A stretch of 9,979 nt of DNA from contig JADHLF010000059.1 of the NCBI GenBank assembly GCA_016780825.1, positions 1-9,979 on the forward strand, read 5' to 3'. The position numbers and the translations under genes were made by a program. The number at the start of each line of letters is the position of its first letter. Position 1 is the stretch's first letter. The notes under the pieces were generated by a model that was not told where the DNA came from, ran no database searches, and saw nothing but the letters and a program-made list of their open reading frames with translations. Positions 1-6,276 of this stretch are shown piece by piece. The DNA is from Planktomarina sp. GTDB lineage: Bacteria; Pseudomonadota; Alphaproteobacteria; Rhodobacterales; Rhodobacteraceae.

Positions 1-590
1 TCTGTGAAATCCATCACGATCGGCTTGGCACCGAGCTTTTCAAAGATCTTTGTTTCCATGCCAGGAGGCGAACGGAATTTGAAATTTTTCAAAGCGGCCG
101 GGCCATCCAAAGGCTTGGAAGACGCCAGGCTCTCTTGGCCATAAACCCACCAGCCAACGAGCTGCATATCATATTTGTTGTACAGCGCCTGCGCATCTTC
201 CAGACCGCCACCGTAGTATAGCCAGCTCAACTGCTGATACGGAGTGGCATAGCCACCCATGATGTCACCAACAAATTGGAACGCAGGGTTTTTACCAGTT
301 TGGTAGCCGCCGCCGGTCATGTCACAGTCCAAAATGCCTGTGGCAGCCGCATCAAATGTCTCAACGGTTTTTACAACCGAAGAGGAGTAGAACATTTCGA
401 TGTCAATCGCTCCGCCGGACATGCTTTCCACATCCGCAATATATTGGGCTGCAAGTTTTCCAGATACTGTTTCTGGTGCGTAATGGGTTTGGATGCGCAA
501 TTTGGTTTCCGCATGCCCACCGGCAAATGCTGCTGATGCGCCCATAGACGCAATTATCGCAACTGACGCCGCAGTTTTCATAAATTTCAT
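1..590 (-). CDS. dctP: TRAP transporter substrate-binding protein, DctP family (3' end cut by window edge)
   Basis: This is the periplasmic binding protein of a tripartite (TRAP) transporter, which delivers organic or sugar acids to membrane subunits driven by an ion gradient. Only the first 196 codons are in the window and the gene runs off the left edge. The N-terminus has a signal peptide: MKFMK, a hydrophobic stretch, then an AFA cleavage site near residue 23. The mature protein opens with the LRIQTHYAPE strand typical of DctP proteins. Later come GWWVYGQE (about 146-153) and FRSPPGMETKIF (about 172-183); R173 sits where the family keeps the arginine that binds the substrate carboxylate. 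GGAGGA lies 4 nt before the chosen ATG; a second ATG at 581 is possible. The gene diverges from a GntR regulator, which probably controls it. The ligand cannot be read from the sequence; a sugar acid is inferred from the neighbours. The Q and M membrane subunits would be expected beyond the left edge. Confidence 0.93.
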   Translation of the reverse strand, partial: MKFMKTAASVAIIASMGASAAFAGGHAETKLRIQTHYAPETVSGKLAAQYIADVESMSGGAIDIEMFYSSSVVKTVETFDAAATGILDCDMTGGGYQTGKNPAFQFVGDIMGGYATPYQQLSWLYYGGGLEDAQALYNKYDMQLVGWWVYGQESLASSKPLDGPAALKNFKFRSPPGMETKIFEKLGAKPIVMDFT

Positions 591-777
591 AATGTCCTCC
601 CAGACCTTTAGTGTTTATTTTGAACGCTTTAACACGTTTTTACAGGTATTGTGATCTAAGGTTAGGATGCCGAATCGAGATCATCAAGAGAAAAATGGAA
701 TTTTCAAAATTTTCGAGATTTTGCTGTAATATCGAAATATTTCTCGCAATTTGCCAAGCCTATGCTAAAATGACGCC
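591..777. promoter_or_regulatory. Divergent control region between TRAP gene and gntR, with palindrome
   Basis: This AT-rich 187-bp gap must hold promoters for both divergent genes. Toward the TRAP gene (minus strand) a weak sigma70-like pair is visible: TTGATG (687-682) and TAACCT (664-659), 17 bp apart. A perfect 10-bp palindrome, GAAATATTTC, lies at 734-743, within a wider pair of inverted arms, CGAGA (714-718) and TCTCG (742-746). This is a plausible operator for the adjacent FadR-type regulator, but it does not match the classic TGGT-N3-ACCA FadR consensus, so the assignment is inference. No convincing Shine-Dalgarno sequence precedes the gntR start. Confidence 0.4.
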
Positions 778-1449
778 ATGGAAAGTGAAAATAAGATCTA
801 TCGAGAGCTGAAAAAGCGCCTAACAACCGATACCTATAACCATGGGCAAAAACTCCGCGCTGAAGTGTTGCGGGACGAATTTGGATGCTCGGCCAGCACG
901 GTCCGCGAGATCCTGTTTCGTTTGGCCAGCGATGGGTTGGTTAATTTCCAGGACCAAAGGGGCTTTCGCGTGCCGGACCTATCGCCCACCAAGCTCATCG
1001 AATTGACACATATGCGGATATTGCTCGAGAGCGAAGGTGCGGTCTTATCCATTCGCCAGGGCGGAGTCGGTTGGGAGGCCAGCCTGACCGCGGCGCATCA
1101 CAAATTAAGCCACCTCGAAAAGCGTATCCACGCGCGTGAGGACCCCACCGATCTCGTGGATCTTTGGTTTACCTCTGAAAAAGAGTTCCACCAAACGTTG
1201 ATCTCCGCCTGCGGGTCAACCACGCTAAAGCACATGCACAGCCTGATTTACGCACAATTTCGCCAGCAATTGATGAAGGCAGATCGACGATTTGATTTCA
1301 TATCCAACAATATTAAGCAGCACAGCGACATATTGGAAGCCGCCCTGGCCGCAGACGAAGCCTTGACCCGCAAACGGGTTCATGACCATTTGGCACGACA
1401 TTTGACCGGCCAAACCGCCACCTTAGCCTCAGAAAGTGACGCAAAATGA
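778..1449 (+). CDS. GntR-family transcriptional regulator with FCD domain (FadR subfamily)
   Basis: This is a 223-residue DNA-binding regulator that probably senses a carboxylic acid and controls the flanking genes. Residues about 1-65 form the winged helix-turn-helix, with the recognition segment around CSASTVREILFRLASDGLV (37-55) and the wing ending at RGFRVPD. Residues about 75-208 form an all-helical FCD domain. Its usual metal ligands have candidates: E134 and H138 (an acid-x3-H pair in SEKEFH), H182 and H204. FCD domains commonly bind small organic acids through this metal. The length is normal for the subfamily. The start is supported by the domain boundary rather than by a ribosome site, since none is obvious. 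The stop codon overlaps the next gene by 4 bp (ATGA), so the two are translationally coupled. Control of the divergent TRAP gene and the sugar-acid genes is inferred from position. Confidence 0.93.
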   Translation: MESENKIYRELKKRLTTDTYNHGQKLRAEVLRDEFGCSASTVREILFRLASDGLVNFQDQRGFRVPDLSPTKLIELTHMRILLESEGAVLSIRQGGVGWEASLTAAHHKLSHLEKRIHAREDPTDLVDLWFTSEKEFHQTLISACGSTTLKHMHSLIYAQFRQQLMKADRRFDFISNNIKQHSDILEAALAADEALTRKRVHDHLARHLTGQTATLASESDAK

Positions 1450-2372
1450 CCCATCATCTTCTACAAATCGGGGGCATCACCCCGGATATGCGCGCGCGGC
1501 TTGAAGCGGCATTCACGATCCACCAATTGGATAATTTTGACCCGGCCACCATCACCCATGTTATAACAAATGGCCATGACGGCGTGAACCCAGAGCTCAT
1601 GACCTCGCTGAGCAATCTCAAAGTCATCAGCGGTTACGGCGTCGGTTATGATGCCATTGATGTGACCGAGGCGGTGCGGCGCAATATCCTGGTCGCCCAT
1701 ACGCCGAATGTGTTGAACCAAGAGGTTGCTACCACGGCGCTTCTGCTCCTGCTGGCCTGCTACCGCGAACTTCTGCGCGATGACGCCTATGTCCGCTCTG
1801 GCGATTGGCAGGCCAAGGGCAACGCCCCACTCACCCGCTCTATGGACAAACAGACCGTTGGAATATTGGGACTTGGCCGCATTGGTCAGGCGATTGCCGA
1901 CAAGCTCGCGCCTTGGGATGCAACGGTTGTCTATCACTCTCGTACAAAAAAAGATGTGCCCTACCGCTACTTTGACAACCTGACCGAAATGGCGGGCGCC
2001 TGCGATGCGCTCATCTGCATCACTCCCGGCGGCCCTGCCACCCATAAAATCGTCAATGCCGAAGTCATGGAGGCCCTCGGGCCAAATGGTACGTTGATCA
2101 ATGTCAGCCGCGGATCTGTTGTCGATGAGGCCGCTTTGATTGAGGCACTTACAAGTGGCAAGCTGGGCTGGGCCGGGCTTGATGTCTTTGAAGCCGAGCC
2201 CCTCGTGCCTCAGGCGCTGCGCGATCTGCCAAATACTGTGCTCTTGCCGCATGTGGGCAGCGCCACAGTCGAAACCCGGGCAGCCATGGGCGCGCTCACC
2301 GTCGACAATCTGCTCCAGCATCTCAAAGACGGCACCGTGATGACACCCGTGCCCGAATGTGCGGACCTTTAA
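1446..2372 (+). CDS. D-isomer-specific 2-hydroxyacid dehydrogenase (glyoxylate/hydroxypyruvate or 2-ketoaldonate reductase type)
   Basis: This is a 308-residue cytoplasmic NAD(P)H-dependent reductase of 2-keto acids. The nucleotide-binding motif GLGRIG is at 142-147. The catalytic set is complete: R222 in NVSRGSVVDE, E251 in DVFEAEP and H269 in LLPHVGSAT. The family includes glyoxylate/hydroxypyruvate reductases and the 2-ketogluconate reductase GhrB, which also acts on 2-keto-L-gulonate and 2,5-diketogluconate. Given IdnD and IdnO nearby, a 2-ketoaldonate substrate is attractive, because reducing 2-keto-L-gulonate yields L-idonate, the IdnD substrate. That is inference; glyoxylate or hydroxypyruvate remain equally possible from motifs alone. 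The ATG lies inside the gntR stop (4-bp overlap), so it is probably made only when the regulator is. The stop is followed at once by a hairpin shared with the convergent gene. Confidence 0.92.
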   Translation: MTHHLLQIGGITPDMRARLEAAFTIHQLDNFDPATITHVITNGHDGVNPELMTSLSNLKVISGYGVGYDAIDVTEAVRRNILVAHTPNVLNQEVATTALLLLLACYRELLRDDAYVRSGDWQAKGNAPLTRSMDKQTVGILGLGRIGQAIADKLAPWDATVVYHSRTKKDVPYRYFDNLTEMAGACDALICITPGGPATHKIVNAEVMEALGPNGTLINVSRGSVVDEAALIEALTSGKLGWAGLDVFEAEPLVPQALRDLPNTVLLPHVGSATVETRAAMGALTVDNLLQHLKDGTVMTPVPECADL

Positions 2373-2410
2373 GTATATTTCGGCCTGCGCCCGTTCAGTC
2401 CGAAATATGC
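2373..2410. terminator. Bidirectional hairpin between convergent genes
   Basis: Perfect 9-bp arms ATATTTCGG (2375-2383) and CCGAAATAT (2400-2408), extended outward by a G-T and a G-C pair and inward by CTG/CAG, leave an 8-nt loop. The hairpin fills almost exactly the gap between the stop of the hydroxyacid dehydrogenase (2372) and the stop of the convergent isomerase gene (2412). There is no clean T-run on either strand, so intrinsic termination is likely but not certain; it may instead protect mRNA 3' ends. Confidence 0.6.
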
Positions 2411-2411
2411 A

Positions 2412-3275
2412 TCATAAAAACAAAGTCTTAAAACGATCAACGCAGAGGCGAAATCCCGCCTCAAAATCGCCATTGCCCGGATGGTATACACTCTCAAAGG
2501 AGACCACCCCATCATAGCCATCCGCCCGCAAGGCCGCAGCAATGGGCGCGAAAAGATCCGCCAATTGCCCCTCCCCCATGCGCCGCACTTCGAGCAAGGC
2601 GCGCGGCGTGTCGACTTTGACATCCTTGATATGAATATGCCCAAGATATCCGCCGCGCAGGGTCTCATAACCGTCTGGATAGGCCAATTCATGACACCAA
2701 CAATTGTTACCCGGATCCCATAGCACTTTTAGGTGCCCTTTTGCGTCCAATTCATCAATCAACCGGCGCGCCGTATAATTGGAATTCACCAAAGTCCCAT
2801 TTCCGGTCTCAACCACCAGGACCAGGCCTTCAGCTTTGGCCAACTCAACGGCCGGCGCGATGAGTGGCGGCATGCTGTCCCATACCCCATGGGCCACGTT
2901 CCAGCGCTCCGCCCCATTCTTGCCCCACAAAATTTGTTCCTTGCGCTGGGTCATGATCCGCACCAAGGGCGATCCGACAATATGCGCCATCTCAATCACG
3001 CGCTTAAGCGCATCCATATGTGAGACATGCAGCGCATCCCCAGGACGATTGGCGGCACTCATACCCGCAAATATGTGCCGCGATAGGCAAGACACCGGCT
3101 TGCCGCGATCGCGCAACAGCTGATCTATCGCCGCGATTTCTTGCGGGGTATGATCTCCCACTTCCGTATCGCCAACATATTGCAGCTCGGCATACTCCAA
3201 ATCAAACTCATCCATCACATCGACCGCATGGCGCAAATCGCGGCTGATCCCGTCGCAAATAACCCCGAGCTTCAT
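2412..3275 (-). CDS. Sugar phosphate isomerase/epimerase family protein (xylose isomerase-like TIM barrel)
   Basis: This 287-residue cytoplasmic protein has the AP-endonuclease-2/xylose-isomerase-like TIM-barrel fold, whose members isomerise or epimerise sugars, keto acids or inositols, usually with a divalent metal. Family landmarks appear in order: E30 in EYAELQYVG, E156 in VVETGNG, D187 in LWDPGNN, H213 and H215 in GHIHIKD, and E261 in SFESVY. E156, D187, one of the histidines and E261 match the usual metal ligands. The start overlaps the stop of the upstream dehydrogenase by 4 bp (ATGA), so both are one translation unit. The substrate is not evident. In threonate-type operons an LtnD-like dehydrogenase also sits beside a TIM-barrel isomerase (OtnI, Hyi family), but this protein does not look like a clear OtnI. 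Epimerase or isomerase activity on the dehydrogenase product is inference. Confidence 0.88.
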   Translation of the reverse strand: MKLGVICDGISRDLRHAVDVMDEFDLEYAELQYVGDTEVGDHTPQEIAAIDQLLRDRGKPVSCLSRHIFAGMSAANRPGDALHVSHMDALKRVIEMAHIVGSPLVRIMTQRKEQILWGKNGAERWNVAHGVWDSMPPLIAPAVELAKAEGLVLVVETGNGTLVNSNYTARRLIDELDAKGHLKVLWDPGNNCWCHELAYPDGYETLRGGYLGHIHIKDVKVDTPRALLEVRRMGEGQLADLFAPIAAALRADGYDGVVSFESVYHPGNGDFEAGFRLCVDRFKTLFL

Positions 3276-4174
3276 GGGGCCACCTCGCGGTGCAATTCTG
3301 CGCCGACAATCTCCTCAATGACCCTTGTGCAGACCCAGTTGTCGCCATTGGGGTATTTGCTTTTTCCGGCGTGGAAAATTTGCATCGCAGAGCCCGCCGT
3401 GTGAAGCGGCACGCCCAGAGCTTCGCCAAGAGCCATAGAAATCGTCAGATCCTTATGCATCGTGTTGATGTGACTGCCCGTGCCCTCAAATTGCCGATCA
3501 ATAATCTTTTCAAGCGCATTGTTCACCACCCCGCAGCCCGCCGAAGAGGTGGAAAACACATCCAGCAGCACCTGCCCCGAGACGCCCGCCTTTGCCGCCA
3601 GAGCGGCCGCTTCGAATGTTGCCGAAAACTGCGCCCCAATCAGCGATTGCAGGCAGGCCTTCACCGTCTGCCCATCCCCCGGACGCTGGCCAACCCGGTG
3701 AATATTGGCCGAGACCGCTTTGAGAATAGGCAAGAAGCGATCCAAAACATCATCCGGCGCGGCGGCCATAAGGGTAAGGCTGCCCCCCTGCGCCCCGGGA
3801 AATCCACCCGAGACCGGGCTGTCGATCAAATCCACGCCAGAGCCGTGCATTTGCGCGCCAATATCGCGCGCTTCCTGAGGTTTGATCGTCGCGGATAATA
3901 CAATCGCACTGCCTTCCGCCATAGTTGCAAGAAGACCGTCGGGCGCGAGAATAACAGATTTCGCCTGCTCTCCCGTCATGACCATCACGAAGACCGCATC
4001 GGCCCCGCGCCCCACATCAGCGGGGCAATCCGCAAGCTGCCCTCCCATCGCGCGAAAGGCCTCTTGACGGTGCGGCAAAAGATCGGCCCCTTGCACGTTA
4101 AACCCATGTTTCAACAAATTCTTCGCCAAACCGCTGCCCATATCGCCCAGTCCGACAACTCCTACAGTCTTCAT
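3272..4174 (-). CDS. NAD(P)-dependent beta-hydroxyacid dehydrogenase, LtnD-like (L-threonate dehydrogenase clade)
   Basis: This 300-residue enzyme of the 3-hydroxyisobutyrate dehydrogenase superfamily would oxidise the hydroxyl of a small sugar acid. The N-terminal Rossmann motif is GLGDMG (8-13), and D31 in GADL at the end of the second strand suggests NAD rather than NADP. The substrate motif DSPVSGG is at 118-124. The catalytic lysine is K172 in GDGQTVKACLQ, and HKDLTISM (240-247) is the usual C-terminal signature. The K-x3-Q arrangement (K172, Q176) resembles LtnD, where classic HIBADH has K-x3-N. GGGAG lies 7 nt before the ATG. The gene is preceded by a possible promoter and operator at 4215-4242 and overlaps the isomerase gene downstream. 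No OtnK-like kinase or OtnC-like aldolase is in the window, so an actual threonate pathway is unproven. Glycerate or tartronate semialdehyde activity is an alternative. Confidence 0.9.
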   Translation of the reverse strand: MKTVGVVGLGDMGSGLAKNLLKHGFNVQGADLLPHRQEAFRAMGGQLADCPADVGRGADAVFVMVMTGEQAKSVILAPDGLLATMAEGSAIVLSATIKPQEARDIGAQMHGSGVDLIDSPVSGGFPGAQGGSLTLMAAAPDDVLDRFLPILKAVSANIHRVGQRPGDGQTVKACLQSLIGAQFSATFEAAALAAKAGVSGQVLLDVFSTSSAGCGVVNNALEKIIDRQFEGTGSHINTMHKDLTISMALGEALGVPLHTAGSAMQIFHAGKSKYPNGDNWVCTRVIEEIVGAELHREVAP

Positions 4175-4214
4175 AATTTATCTCCCGTAAAATGCAGGGG
4201 CGCAGAGGCTCCTA

Positions 4215-4242
4215 CAGATAAAACCGATGCATAACGCATCAA
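4215..4242 (-). promoter_or_regulatory. Possible promoter with embedded operator for the ltnD-like/isomerase unit
   Basis: On the minus strand, TTGATG (4242-4237) and TATCTG (4220-4215) stand 16 bp apart, about 40 bp before the ribosome site of the dehydrogenase gene. The spacer and -35 overlap an inverted repeat, GATGC-N5-GCATC (4226-4240 on the plus strand), placed where a repressor could block polymerase. The promoter boxes match the consensus only partly, and the repeat is short. Confidence 0.35.
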
Positions 4243-4275
4243 ATTCACGGGGATTTCACGCGCATATTCTGCGCC

Positions 4276-4303
4276 GGGCGGGTCCGGAAGACACCCCGCT
4301 GCC
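4276..4303. repeat. GC-rich inverted repeat in the idnO to ltnD-like gap
   Basis: Arms GCGGG (4278-4282) and CCCGC (4295-4299), with outer G/C pairs after a small bulge, could form a hairpin in the idnO transcript downstream of its stop. No T-run follows it in the direction of transcription. It could stabilise the upstream mRNA end or partly separate expression of the two units. The rest of the 4175-4370 gap holds the possible promoter annotated separately and no recognisable gene. Confidence 0.3.
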
Positions 4304-4370
4304 CAGTTAACGACTTATAGGTAAATTGATTTTTTGAGCTCTCGCAAGTGTTTTATCAAAGAGCCCCGCG

Positions 4371-5138
4371 TTAGAGCGAAGCGGTAATGCCACCATCCAC
4401 ATAGAGAATATGCCCATTGACGAAGCTCGCCGCATCGGAGGACAAGAACACCGCCGCGCCGACCAATTCCTCAACCCTGCCCCAGCGCCCCGCCGGGGTG
4501 CGTTTGGCGAGCCATGTGCTGAACTCTGGATCGGCCACCAGGGCGGCATTCAAGGGGGTGTCGAAATAGCCCGGCGCGATGGCGTTGCAATTGAGGCCAT
4601 ATTGCGCCCAATCGGTCGCCATGCCTTTGGTCAAATTGCCCACGGCGCCTTTGGTCGCGGTATAGGGCGCAATGCCTGGGCGCGCCAGCGCGGTTTGCAC
4701 GGAGGCAATATTGATGATTTTACCGCCTTTGCGCGCGATCATATGACGGGCGACGGCCTGGCCCACATGGAAGACCGAGGCAATATTGGTTTGCAACAGC
4801 CGTTCAAAAGCATCGGGTGGAAAATTGTGCAACTCGGTGCGATGCTGCATGCCGGCATTGTTGATCAAAATGTCAATCGCGCCAACCTCAGCCTCAAAGC
4901 CATCGACAGCACGCCGCACAGCTTCGTGATCTGTTGCATCAAAGGGCAGGGCATGCACGGTTGCGCCTTCATCGCCCAGCTCTTGCCGCGCGGCGTCGAG
5001 CTTCGCTGCATTGCGCCCGTTGAGGATAAGGTCCGCCCCTGCCCCGGCCAGTCCTCGAGCCAGGGCAAAACCAATGCCTTGGCTGGATCCGGTGATTAAT
5101 GCGCGTTTGCCGGACAAGTTGAACATTTCAAGCGTCAT
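4371..5138 (-). CDS. idnO: Gluconate 5-dehydrogenase / 5-keto-D-gluconate reductase (IdnO-like SDR)
   Basis: This 255-residue classical short-chain dehydrogenase reduces 5-keto-D-gluconate to D-gluconate with NAD(P)H, the second step of L-idonate use. The cofactor motif TGSSQGIG is at 16-23, NNAG at 93-96, and the catalytic S146, Y159 and K163 (YTATK) are present. Beyond generic SDR motifs, it resembles E. coli IdnO as I remember it: LITGS-x-QGIGF near the start, INNAG-x-Q, the segment IAPGYF near residue 187, the RTPA-x-RWG block (213-220), and FVNGH-x-L-x-VDGG at the end. The length equals the family norm. I chose the ATG at 5138 because AAAGGA lies 7 nt upstream; an ATG at 5165 would add nine residues but lacks such a site. 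It diverges from idnD across 70 bp, so the two enzymes of the same pathway probably share control. Confidence 0.9.
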   Translation of the reverse strand: MTLEMFNLSGKRALITGSSQGIGFALARGLAGAGADLILNGRNAAKLDAARQELGDEGATVHALPFDATDHEAVRRAVDGFEAEVGAIDILINNAGMQHRTELHNFPPDAFERLLQTNIASVFHVGQAVARHMIARKGGKIINIASVQTALARPGIAPYTATKGAVGNLTKGMATDWAQYGLNCNAIAPGYFDTPLNAALVADPEFSTWLAKRTPAGRWGRVEELVGAAVFLSSDAASFVNGHILYVDGGITASL

Positions 5139-5208
5139 TGCATTTTCCTTTGGTGCATTCCTCATTCAGGCTCTAGTCTAGGGGCAAAAGACATCTGGAG
5201 AAACACGA
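5139..5208. promoter_or_regulatory. Short divergent promoter region between idnO and idnD
   Basis: Only 70 bp separate the divergent starts, so both promoters and any operator must be packed here or overlap the genes. Toward idnD a weak pair TTGGTG (about 5151) and TAGTCT (about 5175) is visible. GGAGA lies 7 nt before the idnD ATG and AAAGGA lies 7 nt before the idnO ATG. No clear palindrome was found. The regulatory role is inferred from geometry. Confidence 0.35.
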
Positions 5209-6249
5209 ATGTTGCACAGCTGCTCATCCATCGTCATCCATGCCGCAGGGGACTTGCGCGTTGAACCTCAAGAGGTTGCCGCCCCGGGTGCGGGCGAGGT
5301 GTTGATCCAAATGCAGGCGGGCGGCATCTGCGGCTCCGATCTCCACTATTACCATCATGGGGGATTCGGGCCGATCAAGCTGCGCGAGCCGATGGTATTG
5401 GGCCATGAGGTCTCTGGCGTCATTCGCGCGCTCGGAACAGGCACCGGCGATCTGCAAAAGGGCCAGCTGGTGGCCGTCTCCCCATCTCGGCCCTGTCATT
5501 CTTGCGCCTTTTGCGCGAAAGGGCAGCACAACCATTGCCTGAACATGCGCTTTTACGGCAGCGCCATGCCCTTTCCTCATATCCAAGGCGCCTTTCAAGA
5601 ACATCTCATTGTCAGCGCCGCCCAATGCGCCCCAGCCGAAGGCCTAACGGCGGCGCAGGCCGCCATGGCTGAACCCCTTGCCGTCTGTCTACACGCCGTG
5701 GCGCAGGCGGGGGATTTGACCGGAAAAACGGTTCTGGTCACTGGCTGCGGCCCAATTGGGGCGCTGTGCATTTTGGCGGCCCGCCACGCTGGCGCCGCGC
5801 GCATTGTGGCGACCGATCTGTCCGATTACACCCTCTCTATGGCCCAGCTTTGTGGCGCAGATACCGCGCTCAATACCGCAAAAGACCCACAATCCTTGGA
5901 GGCCTTTCAAACCGACAAGGGCCAAATCGATGTGCATTTGGAATGCTCTGGCGCGGCGGCGGCACTGGCGGCGGGTGTGACCTGTTTACGCCCAGGCGGC
6001 GTCTTGGTTCAGCTGGGCCTCGGCGGGGATATGACCGTGCCGATGCAGGCGCTGACGGCCAAGGAGATCACTCTGCGCGGCTCGTTTCGTTTTCATGAAG
6101 AGTTCTTCACCGCCGTCAAGCTGATGCAGTCTCGCGAAATTGCCCTGGATCACCTTATCACCCATAGCTTCCCAATCAGCGAGGCCATCCAGGCCTTTAA
6201 GACCGCCAGCGACCGCAGCCAGGCCATGAAAGTGCAGCTTCAGTTTTAG
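5209..6249 (+). CDS. idnD: L-idonate 5-dehydrogenase (IdnD-like zinc alcohol dehydrogenase)
   Basis: This 346-residue medium-chain zinc dehydrogenase oxidises L-idonate to 5-keto-D-gluconate with NAD(P)+, in the cytoplasm. Catalytic zinc ligands are C41 (GGICGSDLHYY), H66 with E67 (VLGHE) and E155 (AEPLAV). The structural zinc lobe is intact: C96, C99, C102 and C110. The nucleotide motif GCGPIG is at 179-184, and D203 in ATDLS suggests NAD. Several stretches resemble E. coli IdnD as I remember it: GGICGSDLHYY, APMVLGHE-like REPMVLGHE, MRFYGSAM-x-FPH, KEI-x-LRGSFRF and the QAMKVQL end. Length agrees with the E. coli protein (about 343). GGAGA precedes the ATG by 7 nt. It diverges from idnO, and ends in a probable terminator facing the convergent OYE gene. 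Sorbitol or xylitol dehydrogenase is the alternative, but the partner idnO favours idonate. Confidence 0.9.
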   Translation: MLHSCSSIVIHAAGDLRVEPQEVAAPGAGEVLIQMQAGGICGSDLHYYHHGGFGPIKLREPMVLGHEVSGVIRALGTGTGDLQKGQLVAVSPSRPCHSCAFCAKGQHNHCLNMRFYGSAMPFPHIQGAFQEHLIVSAAQCAPAEGLTAAQAAMAEPLAVCLHAVAQAGDLTGKTVLVTGCGPIGALCILAARHAGAARIVATDLSDYTLSMAQLCGADTALNTAKDPQSLEAFQTDKGQIDVHLECSGAAAALAAGVTCLRPGGVLVQLGLGGDMTVPMQALTAKEITLRGSFRFHEEFFTAVKLMQSREIALDHLITHSFPISEAIQAFKTASDRSQAMKVQLQF

Positions 6250-6276
6250 GCCTCGCCGAACCGGAGCGCGGCTTTT
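6250..6276 (+). terminator. Rho-independent terminator of idnD
   Basis: Immediately after the idnD stop, GCC-T-CG-CCG pairs with CGG-AG-CG-C-GGC around a 3-nt loop (6250-6272), giving eight GC-rich pairs with one mismatch and a 2-nt bulge. It is followed by TTTT and then a further T-rich run. It ends at the edge of the convergent OYE gene, so it is compactly shared. Confidence 0.55.

Noticed and set aside
611..811. Plus-strand frame in the TRAP-gntR gap running into gntR
   Set aside because: It overlaps the regulator start out of frame and lies in AT-rich control sequence without a ribosome site.
1461..2321. Long minus-strand open frame inside the hydroxyacid dehydrogenase gene
   Set aside because: It is the antisense shadow of a gene with complete catalytic motifs and its translation has no recognisable domain.
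4410..5099. 229-codon plus-strand frame across idnO
   Set aside because: Antisense shadow of the SDR gene; the product is low in hydrophobic core patterns and has no known motif.
5139..5165. Upstream ATG of idnO at 5165 adding nine residues
   Set aside because: The ATG at 5138 has AAAGGA at good spacing and matches the family length; the upstream one has no such site and leaves only 43 bp to idnD.
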